From Kofleriaceae bacterium (GTDB taxonomy: Bacteria; Myxococcota_A; Polyangia; Haliangiales; Haliangiaceae): a stretch of 40,564 bases of DNA. The position numbers and the translations under genes were made by a program. Location of the stretch: contig JANXOP010000136.1 of assembly GCA_025357755.1 (NCBI GenBank), positions 1-40,564 on the forward strand. Direction: 5' to 3'. Positions 25,301-31,775 of this stretch are shown here, in pieces. How positions within the stretch are numbered: position 1 is the first letter of the stretch; each line of letters opens with the position of its first letter. The notes under the pieces are model-generated. The model did not search any database, was not told the origin of the DNA, and worked only from the letters and a program-made list of their open reading frames with translations.

Positions 25301-25522
25301 CGGTTCAGCGTCGATATCGAGAACTTCGGCAACCTACTCGACCACAAGTGGGGACGCGCATCGGTGATCCCCTTCCCCTACATGACCCCTGCGGTCGATG
25401 TCTCGTACGATACCGCAACGCAGAAGTACATTTACAGCAACCTGCGCAAGCCGAGCGCGAGCGTCGTCGATGTCTTCGCCTCTGTCTGGCGGGTCAGCCT
25501 CGGCCTGATGTACGACTTCTGA
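22349..25522 (+). CDS. Oar-like TonB-dependent outer-membrane receptor
   Basis: The 1057-residue protein has a signal peptide ending S-S-A-R-A-Q. A carboxypeptidase-regulatory-like beta domain (about 25-110, with G-T-V-K-S-A-D-D-G-A and N-S-D-G-A-F-A-F-S-G-L) follows, then a plug (about 120-240, with V-D-G-I-R-Q-D and G-G-N-V-N-I-V-T-K-S-G-T-N-E-F). A long barrel ends in the strand L-G-L-M-Y-D-F with the terminal Phe used by the Bam machinery. This architecture matches the Oar proteins of myxobacteria. From recollection, the Myxococcus xanthus Oar is needed for secretion of the PopC protease across the outer membrane. No TonB, ExbB or ExbD is nearby. The gene ends 8 bases from the stop of a convergent exported-protein operon that includes a metalloprotease. 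Confidence 0.93.
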   Translation: MRIGTFLLAMVLCSWFGSSARAQVTTATVRGTVKSADDGAAMAEVQITLVHLPTGNVKTVTTNSDGAFAFSGLRVGGPYRVTAQLEGFKNAEQDGITLSAGKTRDLSLALHLQEEVIEVAGSSIPRATSERTVVTSAEIEALPSVSRDPRDLVRRAPDVTVEGSSHTMSVQGANPRFNSITVDGIRQDDDFGLNSNGYPTLRSPIALSAIEEMTLETAPFDVRYGKFMGGNVNIVTKSGTNEFKGELLGTYSSDALAGNHVGGLRLTNTKFHEYRYGGALGGPIVKDKLHFFVDVEGLSSSTPVSVGPAGSSAANLVPKVTADEVAMAQQIAKSVYNFDAGVPARNIDESDVNLFSKLDWAASEHHRATVTYARTGGSAISATAFSATSLPLSSNWFSALDTLNTFSGRLFSDWSDKLSTELEVSGKIVTNKVAPLNGNGFMQATIKTPEGGQIVLGPDQFRHSNALDNDTFHTKALANYLAGNNLFTGGVEYEVLHIDNLFIAATNGAVTYPSLAAFAAQTPLSISYSNATTLNPADGAANWNAGTITGYLQDQVKVTSELTITGGLRVETLTADTKITPNENFFARNGFANTATLNGRSILMPRLGASYAPIERLNLRAGTGLYSGGSPNVWVSNNYSNDGVRIASVFSQDPALVNGFDGRNIPDGIKSLLKAGNGNVDALDPNFKLPSAWKVGAGGEYSFDLPALGDNGKNFEIKLNYTYTKVHEGVTWVDLRRDLASLPNNTPIGTLPDGRPLYDTSMTGFNASRGYDMELKNNHQGSGHSASVVVDKGFPFGLYVAGTYGYEHVTEINPANSSRSVSNYSLLAVTDPNNPELATSNYQRAHRFTGAIEFSHAIIGDFTEASAWKTLKTSFGLFAESRSGQPYSWTFSDATFGTTLAKMFGEERTFAANNHQLFYVPKGDGSDVTLNGISQADFDSFIKSTGLDKYRGKIAPRNAFSSPWFNKIDVRFAQDLPNPLGHRARFSVDIENFGNLLDHKWGRASVIPFPYMTPAVDVSYDTATQKYIYSNLRKPSASVVDVFASVWRVSLGLMYDF

Positions 25523-25530
25523 CCGACCGG

Positions 25531-26055
25531 CTAGTCCGGGCGATACAGGAGGAAGCTGACGACGACCTGGTGATCCGCGCGGAGTTGTACGGGGGAGAAC
25601 ACCTTGCCTCCCGTCCAGGCCACGTACAGCTCGGACGCCACGAGCTTCGCGAGCTGGCGCTGATATTCGTCCGCACTCGAGAACCTGTAGAGCGCGCCAC
25701 AACCCGCGACGAAGCAGCCGCGTTCGGTCATCTCGAGTGCGGTGGCGCCGAATGCATCGAGAAGCGCCGTCCCCTGTGCGTTCCAGGCCTCGCTTCCCTC
25801 GCCGGATTCTTCGAGCTCGACGAGCCCGACCGGCCGCTCCACGCCGGCATCGAACGGGTGCGCATCGCGCACGGTCGCGGCGAGCGGGCCTGCGATCGAG
25901 GGCTCGTTCACCCGCGCGTCGCGCGGTGCGGGTGGAACCGTTGGCACGACCACCGCGGAGGACCGCCCGGACGCCACGGCCAGCATGATCGCGAAGCCGG
26001 CGACCACGACACCGCCGAGAGCCAACCACCGGGCGCTGCGTCGATCTTCGCGCAT
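25531..26055 (-). CDS. Membrane-anchored protein at the end of an exported-protein operon
   Basis: The 174-residue protein has one N-terminal hydrophobic segment (about 11-30) after a basic start and then a Pro/Ala-rich linker. The soluble part has G-C-F-V-A-G-C, a possible disulfide, and ends S-F-L-L-Y-R-P-D. Two starts are available, GTG at 26058 and ATG at 26055; the latter overlaps the TGA of the upstream LTD gene (TGATG). I recognise no family. It is the last of six genes transcribed in the same direction. A structural or accessory role on the periplasmic face is inferred from topology. Confidence 0.75.
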   Translation of the reverse strand: MREDRRSARWLALGGVVVAGFAIMLAVASGRSSAVVVPTVPPAPRDARVNEPSIAGPLAATVRDAHPFDAGVERPVGLVELEESGEGSEAWNAQGTALLDAFGATALEMTERGCFVAGCGALYRFSSADEYQRQLAKLVASELYVAWTGGKVFSPVQLRADHQVVVSFLLYRPD

Positions 26056-27662
26056 CACGGACAGGGATGGTTCGCGGCGCGAGGGGTCCCGAGATCGCCA
26101 TCACCGTACGGCGTCGTCGCTGCGCAAAAGGTCGTGCCTCCGAGTTGGCGCGCCACACCGTTGCTCGTCGTGCTCCACATCGCTCGTGCGAGCACGGTCG
26201 GACCATCGAGCACCTCCGTATTGCCGCTCGCGTTCACCATCGTGAAGCCAAAGGTCGCATCGACGGTTGGTAGACCGCCGTTGTTGGTCGCCGACCGCGC
26301 GAACAACGCGTACCCGCCTGCCGCGAGCGACTTGCAATGCGAGTCGTGGATGATATCTGCCGGGCGCAGATCGTCATCGCGATCGAGTCCGAGCTCGTTG
26401 AGATCGAAAGCGGTCGCGCCCGTGTTCGCGATCTCGAACCACTCGCGCAGGGTCTCATCTCCGCTCGGGTTCGGCATCACCTCGGTGATCGTGATCGCTC
26501 CGGCGGGCGGCTTGACGATCGCCCGACTGCCCGCGCCGTCGTTACACGTGCCCGCGGGTGGGTGATCGCTGCAGGCCGCGTTCGCCGCGCCGGGCGTGCC
26601 GAAGTCACCGCTCCCGTACATCGTAACGCCGTCGCAGAAATTTGCGGGCTGATCGTTCGAGAGTGGATCGGTGACCCCCGGATCGAGTTGCAGCGTATGT
26701 CCGCTCGTCGATTGCGACCACGTGATGGCATCGATGACCGTCGAACCGATCATGATCGAGGCATCACCACTCCCCCCCGCGTCGCCCGAGACCAGCGTCC
26801 CGCTGAACGTCCCGAGCACGTAGCCCGAGGGTAAGCCACCATCGCGGGTCGCGTCCTGGGTCTGCGAGAAGACCACGTAGCTACCGGCGGCGACGTGGAT
26901 ACATTCTGGCGAGGTGATCGCGTCACGCGCCACCGTGTCGCCGATGCGATCGAGCCCGAGGCCATTGAGATCGACGCTGTTGAGCGCCTTCACCTCGAAC
27001 CACTCGCCGAGCGCGCTCGAGGCCTTCGTGGGATTTGCCATCACCTCGGTGATCACGAGATCTCCCGGCTGCGGCACCGTCGCATCGCGTTCGGCAATCC
27101 CATTGCTGCACCGACCGATCGCGATCGGCACGCAATCGTTGTTCTGTCCGGGTGTGCCGAAACCGCCGGCGGCGAACTCCGAATTGTCGCCTTCGCACCA
27201 GTTCGCGGTGTCATCGTTGAACAGCGCGTCTGGAATTCCGGCCGACGAGAGCTCGCGTGAATGGCCTGGCTTGATGGCGTCATAGGTCGCGGTGTCGATC
27301 TCGGTCGACCCGCACGCGAGCGTCAGCGTACCGGATGTGCCGAACGGGCCAAGCTCGGCTCCGTAGGTGTAGTCGATGTACGGCGGGGATTCGCTACCGA
27401 CCGCGAGGTACTGACCTGGCGCTATCGACCACACGCGCATCGCATGGCTGTGCGAGTCGTGTACGAGCGTGAGTCCGGCCAGATCGAGCGGATGGCTGGT
27501 CGTGTTGTAGAGCTCGAACCACGAAGCATCGGCACGCTCGCGATCCTCGGCGAAGACCTCGGTGATGACCAGGTCGCCAGCCTCGATGGGGTTGGCGCAC
27601 GTCCCGCGGTCCGCGTTCGCACAGCTCGCTACGAGCACCACGAGCCAGCGCGCTACTGGCAT
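26055..27662 (-). CDS. Lipoprotein with three lamin-tail domains
   Basis: The 535-residue protein has lipobox V-A-S-C (Cys14) and three LTD units, at about residues 25-180, 195-365 and 375-535. Each begins with L-V-I-T-E-V or T-I-T-E-V, has W-F-E-L/V/I and an aspartate-rich strand (for example L-G-L-D-R-D-D-D). Each closes with a F-G-T-P-G/R-x-x-N type motif: G-F-G-T-P-G-Q-N-N, D-F-G-T-P-G-A-A-N and D-L-G-T-P-R-A-A-N. LTDs are beta-sandwiches found in secreted bacterial proteins and nuclear lamins. The start at 27662 overlaps the stop of the small lipoprotein upstream by ten bases. Probably an adhesive or scaffold surface lipoprotein. Confidence 0.9.
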   Translation of the reverse strand: MPVARWLVVLVASCANADRGTCANPIEAGDLVITEVFAEDRERADASWFELYNTTSHPLDLAGLTLVHDSHSHAMRVWSIAPGQYLAVGSESPPYIDYTYGAELGPFGTSGTLTLACGSTEIDTATYDAIKPGHSRELSSAGIPDALFNDDTANWCEGDNSEFAAGGFGTPGQNNDCVPIAIGRCSNGIAERDATVPQPGDLVITEVMANPTKASSALGEWFEVKALNSVDLNGLGLDRIGDTVARDAITSPECIHVAAGSYVVFSQTQDATRDGGLPSGYVLGTFSGTLVSGDAGGSGDASIMIGSTVIDAITWSQSTSGHTLQLDPGVTDPLSNDQPANFCDGVTMYGSGDFGTPGAANAACSDHPPAGTCNDGAGSRAIVKPPAGAITITEVMPNPSGDETLREWFEIANTGATAFDLNELGLDRDDDLRPADIIHDSHCKSLAAGGYALFARSATNNGGLPTVDATFGFTMVNASGNTEVLDGPTVLARAMWSTTSNGVARQLGGTTFCAATTPYGDGDLGTPRAANHPCP

Positions 27663-27991
27663 TGCGCGAAATCGACGTGCGCGAACGTCGCCTCGACGAA
27701 GCAGCACCCGTGGTGCCCGAGAAATTGCAGCATCGCTCCGGGGTCGCAGGTGAACGTCGTGCCATCGACCGGGCTCGTCGCCGTACAACCGACATCCTCG
27801 CCGAGGACGCTCATGTCGACGCATGGCGTCTGACATGTCGTGTTCGGCTGGACGAGGTCACCCCAGCTCGGGTCGCACGGTTGGAACGTGGTGAAGTTGT
27901 TCGCGTCCGCGAAGGGCGCGTCGAACACATGCGGCGAGCTCTTCGTCGGGCCACACGCGGTTAGCGCGACGAACAGCCAGCACTTCGTCAT
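27653..27991 (-). CDS. Small Cys-containing lipoprotein
   Basis: The 112-residue protein starts at ATG 27991, which overlaps the stop of the CBM9-like gene by four bases (ATGA). It has lipobox A-L-T-A-C (Cys13). The mature part has about seven Cys (F-Q-P-C, T-T-C, T-P-C, V-G-C, T-F-T-C, G-C-C, F-A-Q-C), probably forming disulfides in the periplasm or on the surface. I recognise no family. The frame begins ten codons earlier with less likely starts. Short length and position inside a tight operon suggest an accessory component. Confidence 0.78.
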   Translation of the reverse strand: MTKCWLFVALTACGPTKSSPHVFDAPFADANNFTTFQPCDPSWGDLVQPNTTCQTPCVDMSVLGEDVGCTATSPVDGTTFTCDPGAMLQFLGHHGCCFVEATFAHVDFAQCQ

Positions 27992-28512
27992 TCGTCGATG
28001 AACCCATCCCAGGCGCCACACCGAGTGCCGCCCGCTTTGGGCGTATCACATCGCGAGACGTGGGCCGCCACGTGCGGTCCGGGACGCACGAGCGCGATCG
28101 GAATCGCCATCTCGACGACCCATTCTTCGTCAGAGTTCGAGGAGTCGTCGAGCGTTCCATCGAGATCTGCGGCGGTGCGAATACTCGCGAACGAGGGCGT
28201 GAGATGGCCCCGGGGATCGACTCGAAACGCGAGCTCACCCAGCTTCACATCGAACGACTCGCTCGAGTGAATGTCTTCATCGGCGGCATAGACCGAGACG
28301 TAGAGATGTTCGGCATCGCGCAGAAAGCGGATCTCGGAGAACGGCCGTGCCTCCGCGCCATCGGCGTCGTTGAAGACGTGGCGCTCGGCACGCTTGTCCC
28401 AATCCGGTTCTTCCCATTCTCCATCGAGCTCGATCTCGCCCGTCGTAGTGGGCACACCGTGCCCGGCATGACGCGAGCAGGAGGCGAGAGCGAAGAGGAG
28501 AAAGTACTTCAT
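27988..28512 (-). CDS. CBM9-like sugar-binding-domain lipoprotein
   Basis: The 174-residue protein has a very short signal ending A-L-A-S-C (Cys12). The mature part resembles family 9-like carbohydrate-binding domains: I-E-L-D-G-E-W-E-E-P-D-W-D, then S-E-I-R-F-L-R-D-A-E-H-L-Y-V-S-V-Y-A-A-D-E-D, and the E-E-W-V-V-E-M-A-I-P segment. These are the family's usual blocks. It may bind a sugar or simply be a DOMON-like sandwich. The start at 28512 overlaps the stop of the metalloprotease gene by four bases and is well supported. A C-D-T-P and a C-G-A-W near the end may form a disulfide. Confidence 0.82.
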   Translation of the reverse strand: MKYFLLFALASCSRHAGHGVPTTTGEIELDGEWEEPDWDKRAERHVFNDADGAEARPFSEIRFLRDAEHLYVSVYAADEDIHSSESFDVKLGELAFRVDPRGHLTPSFASIRTAADLDGTLDDSSNSDEEWVVEMAIPIALVRPGPHVAAHVSRCDTPKAGGTRCGAWDGFIDE

Positions 28513-29621
28513 GGTGCAGTCCACGCGATGTTCAGGGCGAAGGTTGCAGCGGCATACGCACGAACCATGACGTAGGCCTGATTCGAGGTCGTCGACGAGA
28601 CCGAGCACTGCTCGTCGGGCCCATTCAGATAGGGCCGACAGTTGTAGGAAGTGGTCGTCGGAGGCGCGCCCCAGCGCACGTAGAGGTCCGGATCGCCAGT
28701 GCCCGTCATCGTCACCGCGAACACGTTCCCGGACGCGACCGCGAACGGACCGAAGGGTTGCGAGGATCCGGCTGCGAGTACGCCACTCTCTGTTTGCGAT
28801 CGCGGCGTGCCGGTGACCATCGGTGGCGAAGTGGCGATCGGTGGTCCGTACAGCGCCGCGATGCCGACGGCATCGGTGGCCGTCCAGCTCATGTCATGCG
28901 AGGTCCCGTTGCATTGTGGATAGTGCATGATCGATGCTGAATCGTATGGCGTAAGCGCTCGCCAATCGTTGTTCTCGAAACATGTCCCGGCCTCGGGGCG
29001 CGTGTTCTCGTGCCGGAGCCCGAGGATGTGGCCGAGCTCGTGGCCGACGATGTGCGCGAGCGGGTACGGTACCGCCGGGTCGAAGCTGCTCGTGTCGACA
29101 TAGAGCTCGCGCGCGGCGCGTGGTGAGCTCGGAAGAAACGACCGCGCGAGGTACGCCTGTCCGGATGTCTGCCGGACGTCGAACACGACCGTATTGGTCG
29201 CGGCCGTGCAACCGGCGCCATCCTCACCGGTGAGGTACTCGAAGTGGACGTTCGCCATCGTCTCCCACCCTCCGACGGTCGCTGCAGCGAGCGCGGCGAC
29301 GACGGCTGGCTTGTTCGAGCCGAAATCGTTGTTCACGCAATACGAGATGTGGAGCTTCGCCTGCTCGTCCCAGCGATCGTCGTTGCCGCCCACGGTGTTC
29401 ACGGCGAGCGCGCCCTCCTGAAACGATTGCCAGAGCTCGTAGAGTTGCTTCTCGTTCTCGATCGGCCGATCGCCGTCCACGATGTACGCGCCTCCGGCGA
29501 ACGTCTCGTGAAACGTGTGCGCCTCGAATTCTGCGAACGTCGGGCCAGCCGTAGAGCCCAGACCAGGCTCGGTTGCACAGGCACCGACGAGCATCGCGAC
29601 GCTGATTGAGAACACCTGCAT
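28509..29621 (-). CDS. Astacin-like zinc metalloprotease lipoprotein
   Basis: The 370-residue protein is predicted to be a lipoprotein (lipobox V-G-A-C, Cys15). The protease domain (about 85-260) has the metzincin zinc motif H194-E-L-G-H198-I-L-G-L-R-H204-E, then N-T-R-P, and the Met-turn S-I-M232-H-Y234. The E-N-T-R-P after the third His and the S-I-M-H-Y turn resemble astacins (M12A), where the Tyr is a fifth zinc ligand. A C-terminal beta domain (about 290-370) resembles the pre-peptidase C-terminal type, with D-P-D-L-Y-V-R-W-G. Residues 20-80 may act as a propeptide; L-Y-E-L-W-Q-S recalls the prodomain of similar secreted proteases. The gene begins 3 bases downstream of the metallophosphoesterase stop. 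Confidence 0.92.
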   Translation of the reverse strand: MQVFSISVAMLVGACATEPGLGSTAGPTFAEFEAHTFHETFAGGAYIVDGDRPIENEKQLYELWQSFQEGALAVNTVGGNDDRWDEQAKLHISYCVNNDFGSNKPAVVAALAAATVGGWETMANVHFEYLTGEDGAGCTAATNTVVFDVRQTSGQAYLARSFLPSSPRAARELYVDTSSFDPAVPYPLAHIVGHELGHILGLRHENTRPEAGTCFENNDWRALTPYDSASIMHYPQCNGTSHDMSWTATDAVGIAALYGPPIATSPPMVTGTPRSQTESGVLAAGSSQPFGPFAVASGNVFAVTMTGTGDPDLYVRWGAPPTTTSYNCRPYLNGPDEQCSVSSTTSNQAYVMVRAYAAATFALNIAWTAP

Positions 29622-29624
29622 GGT

Positions 29625-30578
29625 TCAGGGAGCCGGAGTGCCGTCGGGATGGACCGCGAACTGATCCATCACGGCGTGCGTAGTCGAGTCACGCATCGTG
29701 AAGTGAATCGTGCCGTCCCCGTGACGCTCGACCATGCCGTATCCGTACTTCGTGTTCGTGACGAGTGGGGCGCCGCCGTTGCCACAGATGATCTCCTTGG
29801 TCGCGGGGATGTGCGAGTACGTATGCTCGTGGCCGACGACCAGCAGCGTGTAGGGATGATTCTGAATGATCGCCATCGATGGCGAGACCCCCGGTGCGGT
29901 CGTCGCGGTGGCGCTCTCGTGGCGCACGACGAACGTGTACGTCGTCGCCTTCGCGAGCGTGGTCTCGAGCCACGTCGCCTGTGCGGGGGTCCAGGAGTTG
30001 CCGGCGACGACGACGATCTTCGCCGTCCAGGTCGCGTTGTGGAAGTTGACGACGTAGTAAGGCGCGTTGAACCCGAGCGGCTGGATCATCCGGTTCATGA
30101 ACACGGTGAAGTTCTTGGGATTCGCGTTCTTCGTGCCCGGACCGCAGTTCGAGTTCGTCGCGCCCGTGCACTCGTGATTGCCGAGCGCGTAGTAGACCGG
30201 GCTCGTGAACTGCGCGCGCGCGTTCAGGTACAGATCCATCTGAGGCGTCGCTTGCGAGCCAGTCGTCCGCGCGAACATGTAGTCACCGGTCGTGACGGCG
30301 AAATCGGGATGCGGCGATTCCGCTTCCATGTCCTGCCAGATCTTGGTGATGACCGCGGTCGGGTAGTGACTCGTGCCATCGATCCCGGCGGGCCGTGTGT
30401 CACCGACCACGCCGAACCGGAACAAGTCCGTGGTCGTCGTGAGCTCGACCTCCCCCGCCGAACCACCACCGGCGGTCGGATCGCCGCCGTCCGCGGGGTC
30501 GGTCGCTGATGTGTCGTCGCCGCTGGAGAGACAACCGACGAGGAACAGATTCGAGAGCAGAAGTGCGCGCCAGTTCAT
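29625..30578 (-). CDS. Metallophosphoesterase lipoprotein (calcineurin-like)
   Basis: The 317-residue protein has lipobox L-V-G-C (Cys16) and an Asp/Gly-rich linker. The catalytic domain shows all expected metal-ligand motifs of the calcineurin-like superfamily. These are G-D60-T-R-P (in place of D-x-H), T-T-G-D99-Y, A-L-G-N134-H135-E, V-V-R-H-E-S and V-V-G-H-E-H-T-Y. The first block has D followed by T-R rather than D-x-H, so the first metal site may differ. It resembles purple-acid-phosphatase-like or nucleotidase-like surface enzymes. ATG at 30578 is preferred over GTG 30587. It is the first gene of the six-gene operon and its promoter must lie in the AT-richer gap upstream. Confidence 0.9.
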   Translation of the reverse strand: MNWRALLLSNLFLVGCLSSGDDTSATDPADGGDPTAGGGSAGEVELTTTTDLFRFGVVGDTRPAGIDGTSHYPTAVITKIWQDMEAESPHPDFAVTTGDYMFARTTGSQATPQMDLYLNARAQFTSPVYYALGNHECTGATNSNCGPGTKNANPKNFTVFMNRMIQPLGFNAPYYVVNFHNATWTAKIVVVAGNSWTPAQATWLETTLAKATTYTFVVRHESATATTAPGVSPSMAIIQNHPYTLLVVGHEHTYSHIPATKEIICGNGGAPLVTNTKYGYGMVERHGDGTIHFTMRDSTTHAVMDQFAVHPDGTPAP

Positions 30579-30900
30579 GCGGCGCACCGTAGGGCGAGCG
30601 CGAATTTCCGCGCGACTAATACAACCTATCCGGATTTCGATGAAATCGTTATCATTTACTAATCCAACGCTCGCCGGGGCATTTCAGTGCTGTGGTGCGA
30701 TCAACCAAGTCGAGCACTTGCTGCATTCCCCGTATCGGCTCATGTCGCATGATGTACCCCCGTGAACGAGGCAAAACTGGCGATGTCAGCGCTCTTCAAA
30801 AAAAGACTCTCTCATCAGTAAGCGGGGCATTCGTCGTCGGTAAGAACCGATGTGATTCACTAACGATGATCTCATCTTCGAATGCGCATCGTACCGGCGC
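30579..30900. promoter_or_regulatory. AT-richer divergent intergenic region
   Basis: This 322-base gap is clearly richer in A and T than its surroundings, especially 30601-30670 and 30790-30890, and holds no frame with protein-like composition. It must supply promoters for the protease operon (minus) and the membrane-protein pair (plus). I see no strong -35/-10 pair; TATTAG on the minus strand near 30615 is a candidate -10. A short inverted repeat lies at 30633-30647. Confidence 0.5.
30633..30647. promoter_or_regulatory. Inverted repeat, possible operator of the exported-protein operon
   Basis: GATTTC-gat-GAAATC is a perfect 6-base inverted repeat with a 3-base centre, about 55 bases upstream of the metallophosphoesterase start. 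The size fits a dimeric regulator site but the repeat is short enough to arise by chance. Confidence 0.3.
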
Positions 30901-31371
30901 TTGCGGCCACTGTTCCTGGAATCGATCTCTCGCCTGTTGGTCGTTGTTCACGCACTCGCGGCGATGGTGCTCGTCGGCAGTTGCACCCACAACGGTATCG
31001 TCGCGATCGGCTATCTCCGCGGCAACTATCGTGTCCGGCTCGGACGAGTCTATGCCGCGACGATCCTCGTGAGCTGGGGCATCACGTTCGTGCTCGGACT
31101 GCTCGCGTACCCGACGTTTCGTTACTCCGCTCGGGTGCTCTACCTCGACCGCTACGAGCCGTGGGCTTCGAACCTGTTCGACATCAAGGAGAACTTCGCC
31201 GCTCTCGGTCTTCCCCTCGTGCTCGCGCTGTTCGTCCTTTCGCGCACCCTGGATCCGAAGCTGGACCGCACCCTGGCTCGTGTGTACGTGGCGATGTCAT
31301 CACTCGCGTGCGCCATCATCTGGTTCGACGTGGTCGCCGGCCTGCTCATCACCATGGCGAGAGGGGTGTAG
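30901..31371 (+). CDS. Multi-pass membrane protein of unknown function
   Basis: The 156-residue product has about four predicted helices, including V-V-H-A-L-A-A-M-V-L-V-G and I-L-V-S-W-G-I-T-F-V-L-G-L-L-A-Y. The start is uncertain: the frame opens at 30856, and TTG at 30901 gives a natural N-terminus just ahead of the first helix. There is no clear Shine-Dalgarno. I recognise no family. It is followed after 2 bases by a second small membrane protein on the same strand, and the two are probably co-transcribed. The region upstream is AT-rich. Confidence 0.62.
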   Translation: MRPLFLESISRLLVVVHALAAMVLVGSCTHNGIVAIGYLRGNYRVRLGRVYAATILVSWGITFVLGLLAYPTFRYSARVLYLDRYEPWASNLFDIKENFAALGLPLVLALFVLSRTLDPKLDRTLARVYVAMSSLACAIIWFDVVAGLLITMARGV

Positions 31372-31373
31372 CA

Positions 31374-31766
31374 ATGAAGACGAAGCGCGCACTCGTCGCG
31401 ATCGGTCTGGCGACGATCGCCTTTGCCGTGCTCTTCGTTCTTCCTATCTGGGTCCCGATCCCCGTTCTCTTCTACAAGCCGGCCGAGCACGCATGGGTCG
31501 TTGACGTGAAGGTCTCAGGCATCGGCATGGATTTCTACGGCCGCTGTCTCGTGGCGGTCGCGGTCGCCGGCGTCGTGGGAGGTGCGGCGTATCTGGTCTC
31601 GCTGCGTTTGCGCCCACCTACGAGCCGAGCCATCGCCATCACGGCCGGTGTCGCGATCGCTGTCACTGTGGCGGTCATGATCGGTTGCAGTTGGACCCTC
31701 GGACGTCGAACGCTGACGCCGCCAGTCATCCCGAGCGGGACGCTGGGCTCCGCGGAGCGTCGGTGA
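31374..31766 (+). CDS. Small membrane protein of unknown function
   Basis: The 130-residue protein starts at ATG 31374, two bases after the stop of the previous gene. It has about three hydrophobic segments: A-T-I-A-F-A-V-L-F-V-L-P-I-W near the N-terminus, V-A-V-A-G-V-V-G-G-A-A-Y and I-A-V-T-V-A-V-M-I-G. The first loop, W-V-V-D-V-K-V-S-G-I-G, would be periplasmic. The C-terminus is short and polar. I recognise no family. Coupling suggests a complex with the preceding membrane protein. It ends 9 bases from the convergent cyclase stop. Confidence 0.75.
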   Translation: MKTKRALVAIGLATIAFAVLFVLPIWVPIPVLFYKPAEHAWVVDVKVSGIGMDFYGRCLVAVAVAGVVGGAAYLVSLRLRPPTSRAIAITAGVAIAVTVAVMIGCSWTLGRRTLTPPVIPSGTLGSAERR

Positions 31767-31775
31767 ACGCAAGGA

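Noticed and set aside
25237..26565. 442-codon plus-strand frame spanning the receptor end and the LTD gene
   Set aside because: It overlaps the C-terminal strand of the receptor and runs antisense to the three-LTD gene; its composition is not protein-like.
30692..31072. Plus-strand frame in the AT-rich gap leading into the membrane gene
   Set aside because: Ser/Cys/Arg-rich composition without hydrophobic pattern, and it overlaps the better supported membrane gene in another frame.
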